Shown piece after piece: positions 1-5,759 of a stretch of 7,403 bases of DNA; the first letter of the stretch is position 1; every line of letters starts with the position of its first letter. The position numbers and the translations under genes are program-made. The notes beneath the pieces are model-generated. The model saw only the letters and a program-made list of their open reading frames with translations, searched no databases and was not told the origin of the DNA. This stretch comes from an uncultured Saprospiraceae bacterium (lineage in GTDB: Bacteria; Bacteroidota; Bacteroidia; Chitinophagales; Saprospiraceae): assembly GCA_937864255.1 (NCBI GenBank), contig CALMIT010000424.1, forward strand, positions 1-7,403. The letters run 5' to 3'.

Positions 1-1185
1 ATCGTCCACGATGCGCATGTCGGTGGATGGCGCGGGCATACCGATAGTGCCCAGTTTGCCGCTGCCGTCTATCGGATTGCAGGAAGCCACGGGCGAAGAC
101 TCGGTCATACCAAAACCTTCGATCAGCGGGCAACCGGTCACTTTGTGCCATTTTTCTGCGACGGCTCTTTGCACCGCCATACCGCCGCCCACCGTGATTT
201 TCAAAGCGCTGAAATCCAATCCAGCAAACGCCGGTTGATTCAATAGCGCATTAAAAAGCGTGTTCACCCCGGTCATCAGGGTGATTTTGTAGTTTTTAAA
301 TTCCTTCATTACCGAGGGCAGGTCTTTGGCATTGGTCACCAAAACGGTAAAAGAACCGACGCTCATCAGCGCCAGGCAATTGACCGTGAAAGCAAAAATG
401 TGGTACATCGGCAGGGGCGACAGGCAGACCTCTTCTTTTTCTTTTAAAAAAGGCATCATGATCGAGCGAATCTGCTGCATGTTGGCCACCAGATTGCGGT
501 TGGTCAGCATGGCGCCTTTCGCCACGCCCGTGGTGCCGCCCGTGTATTGCAGCAAAATGACGTCGTCGGGACCGGTTTGATGCGCTTTGATGGTAAATTT
601 TCTGCCCTGCCGGAGCGCGTCGGTAAAGTTGACCGTGTTGGGCAGTTCGTATTTCGGCACCATCCGTTTGATGTTGCGCACCACAAAATTGACCACCGCA
701 CCTTTCATAAAGCCAAGCATCTCACCGATGCTGGTCACGATGATCGTTTTGATTTGCGTGTCGGCGATGACTTCCTGCAAGTTGGCGGCAAAATTTTCGG
801 CAATGACAATCGCCTTCGCACCTGAGTCCGAAAACTGGTGCCGCATTTCGCGCGGGGTGTACAGCGGATTTGTATTCACCACCACCAGTCCGGCACGCAA
901 AGCGCCGAAAAGCGCAATGGGATATTGCAGCAAATTTGGCATCATCAATGCGATTTTATCGCCGGGCTCCAGTCCGCGCGCGTGCAGGTAAGCGCCAAAA
1001 TCGCGGGCATATTTGTCTATCTGCCCGAAGGTGAGCGACTTGCCCATGCAGGCAAACGCGGGCAGGTCTTTATATTTCAAAAGCGTCTCGTCTATCATGT
1101 CCACCAGTCGCGCGTATGCTTCCGGGTCAATATTGGCGGGCACCCCTTTCGGGTAATTTTTCAACCAGGGTCTTTCTTCAGCCAT
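1..1185 (-). CDS. fadD: Long-chain-fatty-acid--CoA ligase (acyl-CoA synthetase), N-terminal part, truncated by window edge
   Basis: This enzyme activates fatty acids with ATP and CoA, through an acyl-adenylate, to acyl-CoA for beta-oxidation or lipid synthesis. It is cytoplasmic or attached to the inner face of the membrane. The minus-strand frame is open from an ATG at 1185 to the window edge, giving 395 codons of a family usually about 550-560 residues long, so about 160 C-terminal residues, including the fatty-acyl signature region, lie outside. Visible motifs are the AMP-binding P-loop YTGGTTGVAKGAM at residues 214-226, the PLPMYHIFA segment at 258-266 and the adenylate motif EGFGMTE at 356-362. 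The N-terminus (MAEERPWLKNYPKGVP) is typical of FadD, which supports this start; no strong Shine-Dalgarno sequence precedes it. The gene is divergent from thrB. The P-loop is essentially that of enterobacterial FadD; a medium-chain specificity cannot be excluded from this fragment. Confidence 0.95.
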   Translation of the reverse strand, partial: MAEERPWLKNYPKGVPANIDPEAYARLVDMIDETLLKYKDLPAFACMGKSLTFGQIDKYARDFGAYLHARGLEPGDKIALMMPNLLQYPIALFGALRAGLVVVNTNPLYTPREMRHQFSDSGAKAIVIAENFAANLQEVIADTQIKTIIVTSIGEMLGFMKGAVVNFVVRNIKRMVPKYELPNTVNFTDALRQGRKFTIKAHQTGPDDVILLQYTGGTTGVAKGAMLTNRNLVANMQQIRSIMMPFLKEKEEVCLSPLPMYHIFAFTVNCLALMSVGSFTVLVTNAKDLPSVMKEFKNYKITLMTGVNTLFNALLNQPAFAGLDFSALKITVGGGMAVQRAVAEKWHKVTGCPLIEGFGMTESSPVASCNPIDGSGKLGTIGMPAPSTDMRIVDD

Positions 1186-1245
1186 TTTCTCGATGTTTGG
1201 TTTTTATGAAAATAAACTTTGAAAAATTAGAAACGCCTAAAAGTA

Positions 1246-1261
1246 CAAAATTTCAATTTTG
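1246..1261. repeat. AT-rich inverted repeat, 6-bp arms
   Basis: CAAAAT, a four-base spacer TTCA, then ATTTTG form a perfect short palindrome about 60 bases upstream of the fadD start. It could be an operator for a regulator of fatty-acid metabolism, but a palindrome this short and AT-rich can arise by chance and no known operator is matched. Confidence 0.25.
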
Positions 1262-1297
1262 AAAAGTATGCTCCGCCCCGATGCGCAACGCCGAATG

Positions 1298-1327
1298 TTT
1301 TTAAAAATCACCTCCCTTTTTAAAAAT
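1298..1327. repeat. Two TTTTTAAAAAT boxes, 19 bp apart
   Basis: The same 11-mer occurs at 1298-1308 and 1317-1327, separated by the pyrimidine-rich spacer CACCTCCC. Each copy contains the self-complementary decamer TTTTTAAAAA. The start-to-start distance of 19 bases is nearly two helical turns, so both copies lie on roughly the same DNA face. They may be a protein-binding or curved-DNA element of the divergent promoter region; this is inference from the pattern only. Confidence 0.4.
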
Positions 1328-1336
1328 TCCTAAAAA

Positions 1337-1357
1337 CTACGACCTACGACCTACCCA
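1337..1357. repeat. Short tandem heptamer, CTACGAC x2 plus a degenerate third unit
   Basis: CTACGAC at 1337-1343 is repeated exactly at 1344-1350 and followed by CTACCCA at 1351-1357. It fills the space where the -33 element of the thrB promoter would be expected (no TTTG is present). It may be a simple slippage repeat or a binding site; nothing here distinguishes these. Confidence 0.45.
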
Positions 1358-1374
1358 CCCTATCCCACTTATTT

Positions 1375-1382
1375 TACTTTTG
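1375..1382 (+). promoter_or_regulatory. Bacteroidota -7 box (TAnnTTTG) for thrB
   Basis: TACTTTTG matches the Bacteroidota sigma-ABfr -7 consensus TAnnTTTG at every fixed position and lies 18 bases before the thrB ATG, implying a very short leader. A recognisable -33 TTTG is missing. The box overlaps an in-frame TTG at 1380, which argues against that TTG as the translation start. Confidence 0.45.
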
Positions 1383-1400
1383 CCGCGTAAAACAAAACTC

Positions 1401-2333
1401 ATGAGTTCAGGCATCAAAATATTCGCGCCGGCATCGGTGGCCAATGTAGCCGTCGGATTCGACGCGCTGGGCTTCGCCATTGACAAGCCGGGCGACGAAA
1501 TCATCGTCAGGAAAGCCGACTGGAAAGGACTGCGCATCACCAAAATCACCGGCGCCGGCGGCAAGCTGCCGCTCGAAACCGAAAAAAATACCGCCGGCGT
1601 AGCCGCGCTCCGGCTGCTCGAACACCTCGACTCTGCCGACCTCGGCATTGACATGGAAATTCATAAAAAAATGCCCTTCGGCAGCGGGCTGGGCTCCAGC
1701 TCGGCGAGTGCGGTGGCGGGCGCTATGGCGATAAACGAATTGCTCGGCCGGCCGCTGGAAAAGCGCGACCTGCTGCCTTTTGCGCTCGAAGGAGAGGCGC
1801 TGGCGAGCGGCGGCTACCACGCCGACAACGTAGCGCCCTCATTGCTGGGCGGCATGATACTGGTGCGCAGCCACGACCCGGTGGACGTGCACCGCCTGCA
1901 CGTACCGCGCGGACTTTTTGCCAGCGTCATTTACCCGCATGTGGAAGTGCTGACCAAAGCCGCCCGCGAAATTTTAAAACCGGAAGTGCCGCTCAAAAAC
2001 GCCATCAAGCAAACCGCCAACATGGGCGCTTTCATCGTCGGGCTGTTCAATTCGGACTTTGAACTGATCAGCCGCGCTTTGCAGGATCACCTGATCGAGC
2101 CGCAGCGCGCTGTGCTCATTCCGCATTTTTACGCGGTAAAAGAGGCGGCACTACGGGCGGGTGCGCTGGGTTGCAGCATATCGGGCAGCGGGCCCTCCAT
2201 TTTTGCACTTTCTGCCAACAGCCTGATAGCCGAGCAGGTGGGCGAGGCAATGCAGCGGATTTATAAAAATGCAAAAATCGAAAGCAACCTCTACCTCTCC
2301 GGCATCAATCAGGAAGGTGCGGTGAAGTGTTGA
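1401..2333 (+). CDS. thrB: Homoserine kinase (GHMP kinase family)
   Basis: ThrB phosphorylates L-homoserine with ATP to O-phosphohomoserine, the step before threonine synthase in threonine synthesis; it is cytoplasmic. The 310-residue product has normal family length. The N-terminal motif FAPASVANVAVGFDALG is at residues 8-24, the GHMP ATP-binding loop PFGSGLGSSSAS at 92-103, the family segment HADNVAPS at 140-147, and the C-terminal GHMP motif GCSISGSGPSIFAL at 257-270. I chose the ATG at 1401 because the protein then begins just before the conserved strand, as in other ThrB proteins; an in-frame TTG at 1380 would add seven residues but lies inside the promoter box. In many Bacteroidota thrB sits between thrA and thrC. 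Here neither is adjacent: fadD is divergent upstream and the AT-rich helicase gene converges downstream. Composition is GC-rich (41 of 60 bases at 1861-1920). Confidence 0.96.
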   Translation: MSSGIKIFAPASVANVAVGFDALGFAIDKPGDEIIVRKADWKGLRITKITGAGGKLPLETEKNTAGVAALRLLEHLDSADLGIDMEIHKKMPFGSGLGSSSASAVAGAMAINELLGRPLEKRDLLPFALEGEALASGGYHADNVAPSLLGGMILVRSHDPVDVHRLHVPRGLFASVIYPHVEVLTKAAREILKPEVPLKNAIKQTANMGAFIVGLFNSDFELISRALQDHLIEPQRAVLIPHFYAVKEAALRAGALGCSISGSGPSIFALSANSLIAEQVGEAMQRIYKNAKIESNLYLSGINQEGAVKC

Positions 2334-2393
2334 AGGGGGGGTGATTGACGGGGCAGATTGATAAGAATAAGTTTTGGATTCCGGCAGTCTGGA

Positions 2394-4922
2394 CTATTGT
2401 TGTCTTCGGTAAATTTCTTTTGAGTATAGATTTTTAAATTCCCCCACATCCAACTTGTTAAGTTTTAATGCTTGGCTATATTGAGTATCTACAATGCTTT
2501 TTAGCTCATAATTTTTAAAATCATTATAAAACGCTCTTGCTGCTTTCACTAATTTTTTTAATTCTGAATCACGCATAATTCTAACCTCCTCATTAAATAC
2601 CGCACCATTTGCCAAATTGTTGGTTGGTATAATCATGATGTTCAACACCTGGGCATTGGGATAATTTGATTTAAACCAACCACACGAATTATTCATTTGA
2701 CCTGTTTCACTTTTTGAAACCTCTGCACGAGTTTCCTTTACCTCATTTTTACACTCAAACAGAATGTACTCATTTTCCTTGACATTCCAAAGGTTATCTG
2801 GACCGGCATTTAAAGTTTTATCAGGTCTATCGCTTCCAAAACCCAACATCTTACCTAACTCCATAAGTGCTCTTTCAAACTTTTCTGCTTTATTTCCAAA
2901 CTCCAAATTGGATAATACTTCTTCAACTGAAATGATTAGTTGATTAAAATTTTCGAACGCACTTATCCAAGCCTTAATTAATTCTATTCTCGTCTGATGA
3001 ATCAACAATTTTTCAAATACTACCCCACTTTTGGGTTTAAGAAGATATTTATTGTTTTTATGAGCGTTTTGTTGCAAACGATTAGATTCTGCTTTATCAT
3101 GTAAATATGTAAAACGAGCTATTTCTTGCAGGTACCAGCCAATTTCGCTCTTATTTTCTGGGAATAGATGATCGTTAATTATTTTACGTAAAGTAGCTAT
3201 AGCTTCTGGATAATTTCCAAAAGAATATGATTCTTCCGCTTGTTTTTCAAGAGCCAATATTTCCAATAGGTTTTTGTCAATAACCTCATCCATCATTGAG
3301 TTCATCTCATTAGAGTAAAATCTTTTCCAACCCTCATCACGATTGAGGCACTGCTTCATTACTTCACCGAGCACAGAAAAACTATCACCAGTACTAGCAT
3401 CCTCTACTGCAAAACTAGTCACCTGCAAACCAATATCAATTTGCTTTTTAGTCTGACTTGAAAAGAACTTTTGGAACCTCTTATTTTTAATTGTATTAAT
3501 TAAGTCAATGCCTGCAATAAGAATAATACAATAATCTTTTTCTCCACGAACTCCCCTCCCAAACCCTTGTTCAATTTTTTGAGCAACTTTTATATCAATA
3601 ACTTCACTCTCTGTTCTACAGTGCTCTTGGTAAATATCAGAAAGAGTTTGAGCAAAAGGTTTAGAATCCATTACAAGAACTCTACAACTATCGTCTGGTA
3701 GATCAATACCGTCATATCTATTGGGGATAACAATTGTATTCTCGTACTTTCCTTCTTTCAAATCTTTTATGACAGAATTAATATTAGAGCTATCAATCTT
3801 TTGAGAGCCTAGTGAAGCCCAATATTCTGCATCCTTTTTACTTGGTGTTAAAGCAACGATACCATATTTCCTATTAGGATTCTGTTTTGCAAAAAAGTTT
3901 ACGATTCCAGTTCTATCAAGTTGATAGTCTATAAAGTATGGTACCAGTATCATTTTCTCTCCCGACCATTTTTCTTTTTCGTAAACAATCGGATTTTTAA
4001 CTGTATCAATTGAAAACCCAAATCCTTTTATGAAAAAGGCATCGTTATTGGTTGTGGCAGACATTAAAACTCTATGGCTAGCTTTATGGAATGAGCCAAA
4101 TAATTCAATAGGGTTAAAATAAGGAGCTATTTCTAATGAATGACCAGAAATGATACATTGACAATTTGAAATTCTATCTTTTATTGCTTCCCAAGCAAAT
4201 CCAATAGCATCCAAATTTTTGTGATTAACTAAAATTTTTGTGACATCGTGGATTTTATCATGCCATGACCAGTATGGAACAGACAAAAAAGTCTCGTATT
4301 CATTCCTACGAATTTCTTCTAATTGTGCAACTCCTTGTATTTCTAAGTCCGATTCAAATAATTCAAAAATCTCCTTATAAGCACCAATATCCTTGTTTAA
4401 CCTAATCGTGAATGATTCTCTTATCATATCAATACAAGCATGGGAATCATCTAACACAACAGAATCAACTTCCATCGATCTATTACGTAGTCCAAATATT
4501 GACCTGCCATTAAACACTTTTTGTACATGAGTAATTAAAATGGACTTCCCTTCCCAGAATTCATTCGGAATGACATTTTGAGCGTCGATTCTGCATATTT
4601 TTATTCCAAACTGTCTTGCTTGTTCACAGGTTTGGTCCACCAAGAATTTATTGGGGCAAATATAAAATGCAGGACCTTTTCCCTCATTTATTCTTGATTG
4701 AAGTATTAACAGACCAATTAACGTCTTCCCTTGTCCCGTGTGTAATTTTATTATTACATCGTTTTTTACTTTATGATATTCATACCATGTATTAAGAATT
4801 GCTTCTTGAGCAGGTCGCAATGGACCTTTATCACTTGCTCTGTCAAGCGTATCATATATTTCAACAGGATGTATTTTCTTTTCAAGAAGCTTAGCGTCAA
4901 GATGTTTGGAGAAGTCGATCAT
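2394..4922 (-). CDS. SF2 helicase (XPD/DinG-like) with C-terminal PD-(D/E)XK-type nuclease domain; candidate defence protein
   Basis: This 842-residue protein starts with a helicase core: LRPAQ (35-39), Walker A HTGQGKT (61-67), motif Ia CPNKFLVDQ (89-97), motif II VVLDDSHA (155-162), motif III VLMSATT (285-291), motif V YDGIDLPDD (403-411) and motif VI QKIEQGFGRGVR (448-459). Motifs V and VI resemble XPD/DinG. A mostly helical region follows (about 500-670) with one TPR-like segment, SFGNYPEAIATLRKI (567-581). The C-terminus looks like a PD-(D/E)XK nuclease: acidic helix FERALMELGKMLGF (682-695, E683), GPDNLW (D709), FECK (E723, K725) and Q742. It probably unwinds or translocates on nucleic acid and cuts it; the substrate is unknown. 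I chose the ATG at 4922; an in-frame TTG at 4931 would add three residues. No Shine-Dalgarno is evident. Base use is far more AT-rich than its neighbours, suggesting horizontal transfer. No separate partner gene is seen. Helicase assignment is firm, nuclease likely, defence role inferred. Confidence 0.9.
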   Translation of the reverse strand: MIDFSKHLDAKLLEKKIHPVEIYDTLDRASDKGPLRPAQEAILNTWYEYHKVKNDVIIKLHTGQGKTLIGLLILQSRINEGKGPAFYICPNKFLVDQTCEQARQFGIKICRIDAQNVIPNEFWEGKSILITHVQKVFNGRSIFGLRNRSMEVDSVVLDDSHACIDMIRESFTIRLNKDIGAYKEIFELFESDLEIQGVAQLEEIRRNEYETFLSVPYWSWHDKIHDVTKILVNHKNLDAIGFAWEAIKDRISNCQCIISGHSLEIAPYFNPIELFGSFHKASHRVLMSATTNNDAFFIKGFGFSIDTVKNPIVYEKEKWSGEKMILVPYFIDYQLDRTGIVNFFAKQNPNRKYGIVALTPSKKDAEYWASLGSQKIDSSNINSVIKDLKEGKYENTIVIPNRYDGIDLPDDSCRVLVMDSKPFAQTLSDIYQEHCRTESEVIDIKVAQKIEQGFGRGVRGEKDYCIILIAGIDLINTIKNKRFQKFFSSQTKKQIDIGLQVTSFAVEDASTGDSFSVLGEVMKQCLNRDEGWKRFYSNEMNSMMDEVIDKNLLEILALEKQAEESYSFGNYPEAIATLRKIINDHLFPENKSEIGWYLQEIARFTYLHDKAESNRLQQNAHKNNKYLLKPKSGVVFEKLLIHQTRIELIKAWISAFENFNQLIISVEEVLSNLEFGNKAEKFERALMELGKMLGFGSDRPDKTLNAGPDNLWNVKENEYILFECKNEVKETRAEVSKSETGQMNNSCGWFKSNYPNAQVLNIMIIPTNNLANGAVFNEEVRIMRDSELKKLVKAARAFYNDFKNYELKSIVDTQYSQALKLNKLDVGEFKNLYSKEIYRRQQ

Positions 4923-4963
4923 ATTTTTCAACTATTTTTAGTCTAAAATAACTATTATATTTC

Positions 4964-4971
4964 CAAAAGTA
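4964..4971 (-). promoter_or_regulatory. Bacteroidota -7 box (TAnnTTTG) for the helicase-nuclease gene
   Basis: Read on the minus strand this is TACTTTTG, the same octamer as the thrB box, 41 bases upstream of the ATG at 4922. It implies a leader of about 35 bases. No TTTG lies at the usual -33 distance; one occurs nearer and one farther upstream. This suggests independent transcription by the host housekeeping sigma factor. Confidence 0.45.
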
Positions 4972-5095
4972 AATACGCAAACTCGTACTACCTATTTCAA
5001 AAACACTCCCCAAATCTAAAAAGATTAAAACCTGATTCCACTATAATTCTGAAAATCCCTCGCCAAAATTTTACCGCTTCCAGCGACAAATCTGT

Positions 5096-5103
5096 TATAT
5101 TCG
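5096..5103 (+). promoter_or_regulatory. Weak -7 box candidate for the YdeI-like gene
   Basis: TATATTCG matches TAnnTTTG except for one C, and lies 12 bases before the ATG at 5116 (21 before the alternative ATG at 5125). No -33 TTTG is present. The rest of the 193-base gap between the divergent genes (4923-5115) holds only the minus-strand box at 4964-4971 and a small AT hairpin at 5013-5026. Confidence 0.25.
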
Positions 5104-5115
5104 GCAATCAAAATC

Positions 5116-5700
5116 ATGTTTAAGATGGAAATAACCGAGGTGTTTTACCCGACAAAAAGGAGCGAATGGCGGGATTGGCTGACAGAAAATCATCAGTCAA
5201 AAAGCGAGGTGGGGCTGGCCTCTTTTCTCCAAGCGAGCGGGCAGCCTTCCCTGCCCTACGACGATATGGTGGAAGAGTGCCTTTGCTTCGGCTGGATAGA
5301 CGGCACCGTGAAAAAATATTGCGCCGACAGCGCTGTGCAGCGCATCACGCCGCGCCGCAAGAAAAGTTTTCTCTCCGAACTTAACCGCCAACGCGTCTGG
5401 AAATTGCAGCAAAACGGGCTGATGACGCCCGCCGGCATCGCGCCCATACAAGACCAAATCGGCAGCCCCGACGACCCCTGGGAAATCCCCGGCTGGGTGC
5501 TGGAGCAGTTGCAGGCTGACGAGCAGGTGTGGCAAAATTTCCAAGCTTTTCCTTTTCTTTACCGGCGGCTGAAAATGGGCTGGATATGCGAAATTACCGG
5601 CGCGAGTCGTCGCGAGGAAGCCCAAAAACGGCTCAATTACCTCATCAAAATGACGCGGGCGGGTAAGCTGTACGGCACGATTCCGCTGCCCGATTTTTAG
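5116..5700 (+). CDS. YdeI/OmpD-associated family protein (OmdA-like)
   Basis: The 194-residue product resembles the family annotated 'bacteriocin-protection, YdeI or OmpD-associated', whose biochemical function is not settled. Family hallmarks are visible in order: a FYPT start with EWRDWLTENH (10-26), the core EECLCFGWIDG (53-63), the TPRRKKSF segment (78-85), GLMTPAGI (101-108), and the C-terminal helix EEAQKRLNYLIKM (167-179). There is no signal peptide or membrane segment, so it is probably cytoplasmic. Two in-frame ATGs are possible, at 5116 and 5125; the second gives MEITEVFYPT, closer to usual family starts, so the true start is uncertain by three residues. The gene is divergent from the helicase gene and convergent with the CotH-like gene, so it appears to be transcribed alone. 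Its composition is GC-rich like thrB, marking it as resident rather than part of the AT-rich insert. A role in antimicrobial peptide tolerance is only suggested by the family name. Confidence 0.85.
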   Translation: MFKMEITEVFYPTKRSEWRDWLTENHQSKSEVGLASFLQASGQPSLPYDDMVEECLCFGWIDGTVKKYCADSAVQRITPRRKKSFLSELNRQRVWKLQQNGLMTPAGIAPIQDQIGSPDDPWEIPGWVLEQLQADEQVWQNFQAFPFLYRRLKMGWICEITGASRREEAQKRLNYLIKMTRAGKLYGTIPLPDF

Positions 5701-5704
5701 TTTT

Positions 5705-5746
5705 AAAAAAAATGAGACCGCCCCGGCAGGAAGCCGGAACGATCTC
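5705..5746 (-). terminator. Intrinsic terminator between convergent genes, strongest for the minus strand
   Basis: The inner stem CCGGC (5723-5727) pairs with GCCGG (5733-5737) around the loop AGGAA. An outer stem pairs 5714-5720 with 5740-5746 (GAGA with TCTC, two further GC pairs, one C-A mismatch), with a CC/AA internal loop between. Read on the minus strand the hairpin is followed by eight T residues (A8 at 5705-5712), a classical rho-independent terminator for the CotH-like gene. On the plus strand the T-rich stretch after the hairpin is poorer, so it may also stop the YdeI-like transcript, less efficiently. Confidence 0.78.
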
Positions 5747-5759
5747 GCCGTTTGACATT

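Larger units (their letters stand above)
1186..1400. promoter_or_regulatory. Divergent fadD/thrB intergenic region
   Basis: These 215 bases separate two divergent genes and must hold both promoters. The region is AT-rich beside its GC-rich flanking genes. It contains one good TAnnTTTG box facing thrB, a pair of TTTTTAAAAAT boxes, a heptamer repeat and a small AT palindrome, all listed separately. Facing fadD I see only one-mismatch versions of the -7 box (complement of 1238-1245, and of 1246-1253), each without a clear -33 TTTG, so the fadD promoter is not resolved. Confidence 0.55.

Noticed and set aside
587..1209. Overlapping plus-strand open frames within the fadD region
   Set aside because: They lie antisense to the continuous FadD frame with exact AMP-binding motifs and have low-complexity, unrecognisable products.
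2380..2393. Small hairpin TCCGG-CAGT-CTGGA just before the helicase stop codon
   Set aside because: Only five base pairs with one G-T wobble and no T tract on either strand, so it is not convincing as a terminator for thrB or the helicase gene.
4400..4700. Iron-sulphur cluster domain as in XPD/DinG helicases
   Set aside because: Cysteines occur between Walker A and motif II, but one sits within the motif Ia strand and the spacing does not resemble the four-cysteine pattern, so I do not claim a cluster.
5013..5026. Inverted repeat AATCT-AAAA-AGATT in the helicase/YdeI-like gap
   Set aside because: Five AT-rich pairs in an AT-rich gap are expected by chance, and it does not align with either promoter box.
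2334..5115. Attachment-site-like direct repeats flanking the AT-rich gene
   Set aside because: Comparing the two flanks by eye gave only a shared GATTCC hexamer, which is not significant; no tRNA or integrase gene is present.
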